From positions 372,001-436,000 of the forward strand of contig JAJFGR010000012.1 of the NCBI GenBank assembly GCA_021776025.1: DNA of 64,000 bases, in the 5' to 3' direction. This DNA is from Alphaproteobacteria bacterium (GTDB taxonomy: Bacteria; Pseudomonadota; Alphaproteobacteria; Micavibrionales; Micavibrionaceae). The stretch's first letter is position 1. Every line of letters starts with the position of its first letter. The notes beneath the pieces are model-generated. The model did not search any database and was not told where the DNA came from. It saw only the letters and a list, made by a program, of their open reading frames with translations. Of the stretch, positions 27,445 to 35,401 are shown piece after piece. Made by a program: the position numbers and the translations under genes.

Positions 27445-30400
27445 TCAACCCGGGCCTTTTGCGCCCATAGCCAGCTTGGAAAGTTCACCGGGCAAAACCT
27501 CAACCTCACAGTTTATATTGCGCGCTATCAAAGCTCTACAGCGATTATAGGCATCATCAATGTTGCTGCCACGAAAACCAACGCGCAATGTATGTTTACC
27601 GGTTTTAGCATCGGCGTAGCTATGCTGGGGCAAAACCATAAGCTGGCCTCCTGATAAAATCTGACGGTAGCGTGAATGCAGACGGTACCAAACCGTGGAC
27701 ATCAGAAGCCGTGAATTATATTCACCTAAATTCAGAGAAATATTGTAATCGGCGTTTTCAAAATCAATATGGGGGTGAAGCGCTTGATAATCTTCAAGGC
27801 CAGAGAGTATCGCACTGGGAATATCTTTTTCTCCGGCTTCGACGAAAATATCTTTGCCGTAAATAATTGTGCCTTCGTAGCCAATCTCAACGGCTTGCGG
27901 TTTTGGCCGTGCGAAACCTGAATTTTCAGCGGCTTTTTGATCAACAACCAGTAAGTAGCGCCCTGGGGGCACGCTTGTGAAAAGGTAAAAGCCGCCAAGG
28001 TCGGTGGTAGCTGTTTGCTCAACCTCACCATCAGCGTTATAGAGATGAACCCGCACAGAACGCAGGGGTGACGGTTTTATATTGTCGCGGCGTGCATATA
28101 AAATGCCGTCGAGTTCACCGGCAATATGGACCGGAAACTGCAGCTCTGCGACATAGCCTTCGCGCGGCAAGATAGAAGCCCCTTCGAACCCGGGAATCCA
28201 GTACGGATCCTGAAGGCTGTCTTTTTCAACAATAACGTCGGTGAGCTTAAGCTCTCTCACGCGGTGAAAAAATGCCATCCCGTTTTCATTGGTTTTCTCA
28301 CGTCCGCCATTTTGCAAAGCGCGAACCGTAACATCCTCCAAAGGCTGTTCATTTTCGTTAAATTTGCCATCACCATTTTCATCGAGGAACACAAAAACAC
28401 TGATTCCACCATTGCCAGTAATGCTTTGGTCAAAAGAACGGATTTCACTGTTTTGCGGATCGCGCGCCAAACCAAAGTTGGTATTAAGCCCAGCGAAGAC
28501 ATCATTATCGCTGTTGTAGCGAATACTTGGCGATATTCTACCCCACCCGGCAAGCCAGTTGAGCTGCGCGGAGGCTTCGGTCAATGACGGATCAATCTGC
28601 CGGTTTAACCCAAGCTCGATATCGAGATCAGAGGTAAAGTCATGTGTATATGTCGTATTGACGCTGCGCAACTTGCTATCAGGTTTAATTTCGTAGTTAG
28701 AACGCAACCTCAAACGGCCCCTACCGAAGGCCCCGGTGACAGACGCTGTATTATCTAATCTATCATCAACGCTCGTATTGGTTGTTATATAATTAAACTG
28801 GTCGCTAAAAGTGAAGTTTTTATAGGCCGTATTAAACCCTAAAGTTCCATTTCCCGTAGCGGTCCCTTCTGTATTCTTGTTATAGCTTAGCGACGCATTA
28901 TACTTTGGGCGTCGACCGATAGGGATGGGAAGTGTTCCGTTAGCATTAAAACGGGTGTCAAAAAAGCCGACTGTATCGCTGCCGCCGAAAACCGTGTCAA
29001 AATCATCAGAAAATAACCGCGTCGTGCTTACCAGATCATGCGATCCTATATTACGGCGGGCAACCAACTCACCAGCAAAGTCAACTTCATCATCGACAGC
29101 CAGATTTGCGTTTACCAGCGTTTCACCCAGCAATGTTGATACACCGCTTTGCACCACATTATTGCGCTCTCGATCCTGTTCAGAACTGCGAAAGCCCAAG
29201 GAGCCAACCGTGCCCGGAGCCAGCGGCTTTTCATACAAGGCAATCAATGTTGGTGCGCCTTCATCCTCATCGTCAAATGAATTTTTACGGTATGTTTGCT
29301 TACCATCAAAAGTCAGCGAGACATCGTAAACACCGCTTCCTTCCGCAATTTTGGTTAGGTCAACAGGGATCGATACCTCCTCTTCCCTTACTTCACCTTG
29401 CGGACCATAGAACACCACCGTGAAAACATTTTCATTACTAAACAGAATGACATCATCAAAAGCATAAAACCCATCATCGCCAACACGCTGAAACCCAAGA
29501 AACTGGTTTCCGCGGTAAAGCTCAACATCCCAACCGGGAAAAATTGTTCCAGTGATCGCGGTTGAAGGATTGGTAAAGCTTCGCAGCGGATCAACATTGG
29601 TAATGCGTGCTCCCAGCTCCTGACGAACCGAAGCATCAATTGGCAGGCGTGCCTGAAGAACGTCGCCAAATTCAACGCGCTTGGCTTTTAGAGGCCCAAG
29701 CAAATCAGGTTCCAGAGATTCTTGCTTATAGGTGGCGCGGATATTGGTAACCCGATCTTCATCCGTAATCTGGGTTTGCGTGGTGAGCGTGCCATAGGCA
29801 AAATCCCCAGCCGTCCTGATATTCACATTATGGCGAGTCTCTGATGTACCCTGCTCTGGGCGCCTGTCATACCTTGAACTGGTTGCAATATCGACGAAAG
29901 GAATATCAATGAGCTGCTTGGGCTGGTCATCCAGCGGCAGCACTGCAATTTTGGGCGCTGTCCCAAACTTTTTCTTTTTTGCGCGTTCAAAACGCTCTTG
30001 AATTGGCAGTTTTTGAGGGGAAGTAACCGTTATTTTCAACTCAGAAACATCCATTTCGATTTTAAAATCAAACCATTTTTCAAGTTCTGAGGTCGGTACA
30101 AATATATCATCGCCATCGAACGTAACAGCTTCGGACATCGTAAATTCACCCGCAGCCGAGCGGACCGTGCCCGCATCTAAATCCAAAGCGAATTGTTTAT
30201 TTTCACGAATATACCAACCTTGCGCCGTTTTATTTTCCGTATTAATGTAAATTGGTAATTCCAATGTCCCTGTAAAGTCTTTAAGTGATAATAAAACCTT
30301 CTTATTACCCACACGACCGAAAATAACATTGTCCAATTTCAATGTGGCCGTCAGGAACGTCTGAAACAGAAGCCGCTCGCCTTCAGGTAAAATATTCTCT

Positions 30401-30612
30401 TCAACCGGCATAGAGGCCCGCAGCATTTTTTCAGCTCTCGAAAAGCCGCTGCGCATGCGCCTTAGAAAGTCTCGCGCTAAAGATGTTCTTTCAGTATGCG
30501 TTATTTCCTGCTGCGCTTTAATTGATGTTTCAGCCACGGCTGAACCGCCTGAAGCCATCAAACACCATGCAAAAACAGCAAGAAAGAGCGTAAACGCTAT
30601 GCGATTGGTCAT
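27445..30612 (-). CDS. Usher-like outer-membrane protein with SdrD-B-like, carboxypeptidase-regulatory-like and SPOR-like C-terminal parts
   Basis: A 1055-residue exported protein (signal peptide MTNRIAFTLFLAVFAWCLMA, cleaved near AVAE). An N-terminal module of about 200 residues ends with TSPQKLPIQERFERA. A long stretch (about 240-735) of alternating polar/hydrophobic segments looks like a large beta-barrel. Within it GWDVELYRGNQFLGFQRVG and VVFYGPQGEVREE resemble blocks of alternative-type fimbrial ushers. Next comes an SdrD-B-like domain with a calcium-loop-like DENGDGKFNENE (D744 first), a carboxypeptidase-regulatory-like domain (LGGFYLFTSVPPGRYLLVV), and a SPOR-like end (HTLRVGFRGS...NRCRALIARNINCEVEV). 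With a chaperone and subunit-like genes beside it, a secretion/assembly pore for a surface fibre is the best guess, not proven. Confidence 0.65.
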   Translation of the reverse strand: MTNRIAFTLFLAVFAWCLMASGGSAVAETSIKAQQEITHTERTSLARDFLRRMRSGFSRAEKMLRASMPVEENILPEGERLLFQTFLTATLKLDNVIFGRVGNKKVLLSLKDFTGTLELPIYINTENKTAQGWYIRENKQFALDLDAGTVRSAAGEFTMSEAVTFDGDDIFVPTSELEKWFDFKIEMDVSELKITVTSPQKLPIQERFERAKKKKFGTAPKIAVLPLDDQPKQLIDIPFVDIATSSRYDRRPEQGTSETRHNVNIRTAGDFAYGTLTTQTQITDEDRVTNIRATYKQESLEPDLLGPLKAKRVEFGDVLQARLPIDASVRQELGARITNVDPLRSFTNPSTAITGTIFPGWDVELYRGNQFLGFQRVGDDGFYAFDDVILFSNENVFTVVFYGPQGEVREEEVSIPVDLTKIAEGSGVYDVSLTFDGKQTYRKNSFDDEDEGAPTLIALYEKPLAPGTVGSLGFRSSEQDRERNNVVQSGVSTLLGETLVNANLAVDDEVDFAGELVARRNIGSHDLVSTTRLFSDDFDTVFGGSDTVGFFDTRFNANGTLPIPIGRRPKYNASLSYNKNTEGTATGNGTLGFNTAYKNFTFSDQFNYITTNTSVDDRLDNTASVTGAFGRGRLRLRSNYEIKPDSKLRSVNTTYTHDFTSDLDIELGLNRQIDPSLTEASAQLNWLAGWGRISPSIRYNSDNDVFAGLNTNFGLARDPQNSEIRSFDQSITGNGGISVFVFLDENGDGKFNENEQPLEDVTVRALQNGGREKTNENGMAFFHRVRELKLTDVIVEKDSLQDPYWIPGFEGASILPREGYVAELQFPVHIAGELDGILYARRDNIKPSPLRSVRVHLYNADGEVEQTATTDLGGFYLFTSVPPGRYLLVVDQKAAENSGFARPKPQAVEIGYEGTIIYGKDIFVEAGEKDIPSAILSGLEDYQALHPHIDFENADYNISLNLGEYNSRLLMSTVWYRLHSRYRQILSGGQLMVLPQHSYADAKTGKHTLRVGFRGSNIDDAYNRCRALIARNINCEVEVLPGELSKLAMGAKGPG

Positions 30613-30860
30613 AATTTTCAGACTCAGCTCAAAAATTGGAAAATAAACGCAGATAATTTTTATTATTTAAACATATAAACGTGATGTACACAATTCATCG
30701 CGACAATCAAGAAAGCTGTGAATAGGTTTAATAGCTAAAATTTAATAATGATTTAACTGTTTTTGTGTGATATTAGAATAAGTAGTCTTAATTTTGTTTA
30801 AAATTAGAAGCACTGCGTTCAAAGGAAATGTAACCAGGGACTTTAAAAAGGAGAAGCCTT

Positions 30861-31433
30861 ATGAAATCTACTTCAACGAAACTGCTTGCTTTTGCAAGCG
30901 TACTAGCAATCGGGGTCGCCACGTCTGGCGCCGCCAAAGCTCAAGTTGAGCCTGTCACAGCGACACTCACCACATCCAGCGCAATCACAAGCACCAAAAC
31001 ATCCGATATGGATTTTGGTACATGGTTGATCCAGTTTGTTGCCGGTACGCCGGCTCTGACATTGACAGATGACGGTACTGTTGCCACGACACAGACGGGT
31101 GCACTTGGCGGCTCTCTGGTTGTGCAGGTCACAGCGCCAGCAACCGAAGGTGTTCTTGACGTGCAGATCCCTGCAGCTGGAGCGCTTACTGCTGTTGTCT
31201 CCAACTTTGTCGACATCGCTGATGCCGGACTTAGTCTACAGGATGTCACATATCGTACAGCGACTGAAAACGGTGCCATAGTCGCCTTAGCTGCGGCTAC
31301 AGCGGCCGTGCCAGTTACGGTTCTTGCGGGCTTGACAGATGAAACTTTCACCATGGGTGGAACAATCGACATTACAGCAACACCTGCTGATTTGGCGCAC
31401 ACAGCCACATTTGATGTGACGTTCGCTTACTAA
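30861..31433 (+). CDS. DUF4402-like secreted protein, candidate major fibre subunit
   Basis: A 190-residue protein with a clear signal peptide (LLAFASVLAIGVATSGAAKA) and a mature part poor in charged residues and rich in Ala, Thr and Val, as in beta-sandwich pilus subunits. The DMDFGTWLIQ block near the start and the terminal strand TATFDVTFAY match the DUF4402 pattern (a FG motif early, aromatic-ended last strand). GGAG sits ahead of the ATG (AAAAAGGAGAAGCCTT). It is transcribed alone, opposite to the usher-like and chaperone genes, and followed by a strong terminator: a single-gene, probably highly expressed unit, as expected for a major subunit. Function inferred. Confidence 0.7.
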   Translation: MKSTSTKLLAFASVLAIGVATSGAAKAQVEPVTATLTTSSAITSTKTSDMDFGTWLIQFVAGTPALTLTDDGTVATTQTGALGGSLVVQVTAPATEGVLDVQIPAAGALTAVVSNFVDIADAGLSLQDVTYRTATENGAIVALAAATAAVPVTVLAGLTDETFTMGGTIDITATPADLAHTATFDVTFAY

Positions 31434-31455
31434 GAGCAGCTTAAAACAATTCAAG

Positions 31456-31485
31456 AAAAAGGCGCTTTATCAGCGCCTTTTTTAT
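31456..31485 (+). terminator. Rho-independent terminator of the DUF4402-like subunit gene
   Basis: An eleven-pair perfect stem (AAAAAGGCGCT / AGCGCCTTTTT) around the loop TTATC, running into a T tract. It lies 22 bases after the stop of the subunit gene. The same AAGGCGC core stem recurs at 53077 and 53414. Confidence 0.9.
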
Positions 31486-31504
31486 TGCCATGATGATGGC
31501 CACT

Positions 31505-32326
31505 TTATTGGTTCACAGGGAATGAACGCTCGGTGTATGTGTACTGATGCTCTTTTTCAACATGCTTTATTGAAACTGTGATGGCACCGCCAGATAAATC
31601 CTCATTGATTAGGGGCACACGGAATGTGCGAGAGTTTACCTCAGGGAAGATATTGGCGTTACTGACCTCACCAAGAACATCGCCCTTGGCGTTATAGACG
31701 TATAAAAACCCCAAAATACCGTAAGAGCCACCGGATCGGCTAACCTTGATAACCGCCTCCAACAGCCCGCTATTGGGATTACGCTCAAGCGACATGCTAT
31801 CGATATTTGCCTGCACATCCGCTTCTCCGGCCTGAAAGATAACAGGGATACTAAAACCAACATTGACCTTCACCCCAACAGACATTGCTTCATTTCCACC
31901 ACCTTCCTCAGGCTCCTCATCAGGAACGGCAGAAAAAGTTAAATGCGCACGATATTCGCCCGGTGGAACTTCAGCAGGACGACGCAGCGCCAATCTGATT
32001 TTCTGCACCGCTCCTGGAGCAAGTGTCATGCGGCGCGGCGTATAAACCATATGTTGCGACAAATCAAATGCCGTAATGGAAGCTTCTGCAGGCTCATATG
32101 CGGCGGCGGCGCCCTCAACCATTGTGAAAAATTGCCATTTTATTTCATATGTATGTGTCTCCTGCGATGAATTCACCAGCGTGACTTCGGAAAAACGGTC
32201 GCCATCCTCAAAAATAACGCGCGTAGGCGTGATTGTTAAATTGGCATGCGCATACGATGGGATGAGTATAAAAAGGCTCAAAAGTACGCAAAAACCGGTT
32301 CCTAAAACTCTAAAAATATTTTTCAT
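31505..32326 (-). CDS. PapD-like fimbrial assembly chaperone
   Basis: A 273-residue exported protein (signal peptide ending near PSYAHA-NLTI). It begins like periplasmic pilus chaperones: LTITPTRVIFEDGDRFSEVT, then LAPGAVQKIRLALRRP (the conserved G1-strand-proximal R/K region) and PPGEYRAHLTF. Two Ig-like domains fit the length. It has an acidic insert (DEEPEEGGGNE) and resembles chaperones of alternative pathways more than classical PapD. It would hold unfolded subunits in the periplasm before hand-over to the usher-like protein. It starts 18 bases after the stop of a second subunit-like gene and is probably co-transcribed with it. Confidence 0.82.
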   Translation of the reverse strand: MKNIFRVLGTGFCVLLSLFILIPSYAHANLTITPTRVIFEDGDRFSEVTLVNSSQETHTYEIKWQFFTMVEGAAAAYEPAEASITAFDLSQHMVYTPRRMTLAPGAVQKIRLALRRPAEVPPGEYRAHLTFSAVPDEEPEEGGGNEAMSVGVKVNVGFSIPVIFQAGEADVQANIDSMSLERNPNSGLLEAVIKVSRSGGSYGILGFLYVYNAKGDVLGEVSNANIFPEVNSRTFRVPLINEDLSGGAITVSIKHVEKEHQYTYTERSFPVNQ

Positions 32327-32344
32327 TCTCTTAAACTCTCTTCG

Positions 32345-32818
32345 TTAAAAATTAATTTGAATTTGCAATGTCCCGGTATATGTCTGGTCAAGATAAGGCG
32401 TCGTGGTTCCGCTTGTCTGGGCCGTCGCACCAACGCGAATTCTGGCGACACCCGATCCATCTGTTGTTGCCGGATGTGTTTCCTGAAATGTATTCATTTG
32501 AAAATTTGGTCCACCCGGACCTGAAAGCGGTAGAAGTTGCGTTATCGTCACACTCGTAATCGCCGTACTCGCGGCCATACCATCAAGATCATATATTCCA
32601 TTTTGAATAGAGCCCGTATTAATGGGTATAAAGCCCGCCATATCATACGCAAAAGCGGGGCCGCTAAGGTTGACCGTTATGGAATGTACGGCGTTATTGT
32701 TTTTGACAATAAATTCGCCAAAATTTAGCTGCTGCACGGTTGTGACGCCAGCTACAGCCTTCGCTGAAAAACAAAACAGCGCTAAACTCGCGAAAAAAAA
32801 CTGAAAACACCGAATCAT
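32345..32818 (-). CDS. Second secreted subunit-like protein (DUF4402/spore-coat-U-like)
   Basis: A 157-residue protein with signal peptide (CFQFFFASLALFCFSAKAVA) and a beta-rich mature part: QQLNFGEFIVKNNNAVHSIT near the N-terminus and the terminal strand YTGTLQIQINF. The FGEF block and aromatic last strand are subunit-like. I chose ATG 32818 because the signal peptide starts there and AAAAGGCG lies just upstream; the frame is open 19 codons further. It is the first gene of a pair with the chaperone. It could be a minor or tip subunit, or the true chaperone client, while the major subunit lies on the other strand at 30.9 kb. Confidence 0.65.
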   Translation of the reverse strand: MIRCFQFFFASLALFCFSAKAVAGVTTVQQLNFGEFIVKNNNAVHSITVNLSGPAFAYDMAGFIPINTGSIQNGIYDLDGMAASTAITSVTITQLLPLSGPGGPNFQMNTFQETHPATTDGSGVARIRVGATAQTSGTTTPYLDQTYTGTLQIQINF

Positions 32819-33084
32819 TGCCACGCCTTTTATGATAAGAGGGGTCACCTTAACGAAAATCAGGCCATTTCTCAAGGATCATTTGAGCTTCATTTTTAAG
32901 CAATTCCGCGGGTTTTGTGCATAAAAGTGTGCATAGAATGGGAATACTTCCTTGACCCCGAGTCACCGCGCACGTACGCTTTATATGTATCTTTTTGATA
33001 CGTCTGCGTTTTCTTTGGGCTGTCTACAACTTTTCTTGGGCTTTTCGCCCCATTTCTCTCGGGGCATTTTTGGTTCTTCGCCAT

Positions 33085-34023
33085 ATGAACAAAAAATTTG
33101 CGATCTGTGCTTTATCTATGCTGTTTGTGGTATTTACCGCAAGCTGTGGCCCCCTTACCGGTTCACCCAATGGCAAAAACACACCAACTCCACAGCCCTC
33201 TTCAGAAAACCTAATCAACCAAAACAACCAGCCATCAACGACTTCAGCCCTCGAAGTTCCGCCCCCTATTGCCGAGCCCCCTAACTTTGGCAATCGACCG
33301 CTCCAGCCCGGAGAAACGCAGAAAACGACCATGCCCAATGGTCTTCCCGTCCTACAGCCCAAGGGCGTTAATGTTGGTAACATGTTTGCGAAGAACATCA
33401 CCGACACCAACAGCCGTTTTGAACGACTTGAAAACGCTGTCACCGGGCTCAGGCAAGAGTTTGAGTCCTTTAAGCCAGCCATTGTCCGGCTGGTTGCCGT
33501 TGAATCCGATATTCAGGATTTGATTAAACAGCTCGATATGTTACTGCGTAATGAACCAACAGCCCCACCAGCGCCGCTGACACCACAGCCCCAAGCCCAA
33601 CTGTCCAGTGCTGATCAAGCTGAGCCCCTAAGACCCCAAGACCCTGTTCCAAGAGCCACACCGCCGCCGCAGCCCACATCATCCACAGGCAATACCGTCG
33701 TGAAAGGCATACGCACAGGGAAGCACAGCGATAAGCTGCGCCTTGTCCTTGATATTTCCAAGAAAACACCGTTTACGGTTGACCTTGATAATCAGGAGAA
33801 TCTGCTAGTTATTGAATTGCCGGAAGCCGGATGGAATGCCGCGCGACAGAAAAACTATGCCAGTTCATCGCTTATACAGTCCCATAGCGTTGAAAGCATC
33901 AATGGCGGAAACGGAAGTCGCGTTGTTTTAACGTTGAAGAAGTCGACCCAGCTTCTTAAACAACAAGCCCTGCCTCCCGGAAGTAATCCGAATTACCGGA
34001 TTTTTCTGGATTTAAAACTGTAG
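33085..34023 (+). CDS. Lipoprotein with AMIN-like C-terminal domain
   Basis: A 312-residue protein from ATG 33085, selected because it puts a lipoprotein signal peptide (MNKKFAICALSMLFVVFTAS then C21) at the N-terminus; the frame is open 30 codons further upstream. A Pro/Asn-rich linker follows, a short helical part (DTNSRFERLENAVTGLRQEF), a second Pro-rich linker, and a C-terminal domain (VVKGIRTGKHSDKLRLVLDI ... NYRIFLDLKL) matching AMIN domains, which bind peptidoglycan or localise amidases and secretins. It is divergent from the fibre locus, with 266 bases between starts. It may anchor that assembly, but the link is positional only. Confidence 0.75.
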   Translation: MNKKFAICALSMLFVVFTASCGPLTGSPNGKNTPTPQPSSENLINQNNQPSTTSALEVPPPIAEPPNFGNRPLQPGETQKTTMPNGLPVLQPKGVNVGNMFAKNITDTNSRFERLENAVTGLRQEFESFKPAIVRLVAVESDIQDLIKQLDMLLRNEPTAPPAPLTPQPQAQLSSADQAEPLRPQDPVPRATPPPQPTSSTGNTVVKGIRTGKHSDKLRLVLDISKKTPFTVDLDNQENLLVIELPEAGWNAARQKNYASSSLIQSHSVESINGGNGSRVVLTLKKSTQLLKQQALPPGSNPNYRIFLDLKL

Positions 34024-34036
34024 CGAAGACCAGTTT

Positions 34037-35401
34037 TTACGCAGGGCCGACGCCCAGAGATTTATAAAGACGAATAAGCGCTGAAGCTTTTGCGGCTTCG
34101 GCGTTTATGAACGAACTTTCCGCGTCATTTACCGTGCGCTGCGCATCCAGTACATCGAGAAATGATATTTCTCCTTCGGTAAAGAGCTGGCGAGAAAGAT
34201 CAAAAGCGGCGGCGGCATTTTCATGCGCTTTGAACAGTAGAGCGGCTTGTTCATTAATATGGGCGTAATCATTGAGCGCTGTTTCAACTTCGTTCACGGC
34301 TTCAAGAACTGTTTTACGGTAGAGCTCATAGGCTTCTTTTTCCCGCGCGCGCGCGGCGTCAACCTGACCTTCCAAACGACCAAAATCAAGAAGCGACACG
34401 GCGGCGCCGATAGCGACATTCCAAATATTAGTGGAGTTTGCGAAGGCGTTTTCAGCCACTCCATAAAAACCGCTCAGTGTGAATATCGGAAAAATGTCGG
34501 CTATGGCAGCTTCAGATAGCTTGCTTTGGGCGCGTAAATTCGCCGCAGCTGCGCGAACATCGGGGCGCAACGCGAGAACTTTTGCCGGGCTCATCAACAC
34601 AGGCGCAACATCGCCGCCTGGGATATCGCCATGCGTTTTAGAAACTTCAGCGAGTTCTTCAGGTAGCGCGCCGACCAAAACAGCCAGCCTGAGCCATGCA
34701 TTTTCACTCAAACGCGTAAATTCAGGGATAGACGCTTTGGTTGTATTTACCAGATTTTCAGCGCGCTCAACATCAAGCTGCGGGTTCTCGCCAGCATCGC
34801 GTAAATTTTGCACAAGCTCGAGTGTTTGCACCTGCGTTTCCAGATTTTTTTGTGCAATCAATGTTTGTTTTTCATTGGCGCGGGCCTCTATATACGTGCG
34901 CGCGACTTCGGCAATCAATGTCAACGTTGTATCCTGATACTGCGCTTGCAAACTTTCAAGCGTGGCATCGGCGGCTGAAAAACGGCCCCGGTTGCGGCCA
35001 AAAATATCAATCTCATAAGATGCATCAAAACGCGCATCATAATAATCATCGGCGGTGCTTTGTATTGTCTCTTCTCTCCCTGCACCGGCTGATGCGCCAA
35101 TTTCAGGGAACAATGCTGATCCGGCCGTGCGTTTTAAACCGCGCGCTTCAAGCACGCGCGCCGCGGCAATGCGGCGATCAGGATTATCAGCAAGTGCCTT
35201 TTCGATTAGAACGCCCATAAGCGGATCATTAAATCCATGCCACCAACCTTGTAAATTTTCAGCGTTTGTTTCTTGATAAAGCGGCCCTGAGGTCTTTGCT
35301 TTCGTCCAAAAAGACGGGCCTTTAAAATCCGGGAACTCCAGCGGTCCGGCAAAACATCCGGACAAGGTAACTGTAGAAAGAAGTATAAGCGCGGCTTTCA
35401 T
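34037..35401 (-). CDS. Outer-membrane efflux channel lipoprotein, NodT/OprM family
   Basis: A 454-residue TolC-like outer-membrane factor. The signal peptide ends in a lipobox (LLSTVTLSGC, C16). The two repeated halves of the channel are seen as RIAAARVLEARGLKRTAGSA and DVRAAAANLRAQSKLSEAAI, with the conserved tail block FLDVLDAQRTVNDAE. It is the last gene of an efflux operon; its ATG shares one base with the stop of the RND pump gene. Together with the adaptor it would carry substrates from the periplasm across the outer membrane. Confidence 0.93.
   Translation of the reverse strand: MKAALILLSTVTLSGCFAGPLEFPDFKGPSFWTKAKTSGPLYQETNAENLQGWWHGFNDPLMGVLIEKALADNPDRRIAAARVLEARGLKRTAGSALFPEIGASAGAGREETIQSTADDYYDARFDASYEIDIFGRNRGRFSAADATLESLQAQYQDTTLTLIAEVARTYIEARANEKQTLIAQKNLETQVQTLELVQNLRDAGENPQLDVERAENLVNTTKASIPEFTRLSENAWLRLAVLVGALPEELAEVSKTHGDIPGGDVAPVLMSPAKVLALRPDVRAAAANLRAQSKLSEAAIADIFPIFTLSGFYGVAENAFANSTNIWNVAIGAAVSLLDFGRLEGQVDAARAREKEAYELYRKTVLEAVNEVETALNDYAHINEQAALLFKAHENAAAAFDLSRQLFTEGEISFLDVLDAQRTVNDAESSFINAEAAKASALIRLYKSLGVGPA

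Noticed and set aside
26513-34023. Whole region as a genomic island with mobile genes
   Set aside because: No integrase, transposase, tRNA target or flanking repeats; only accessory gene content.
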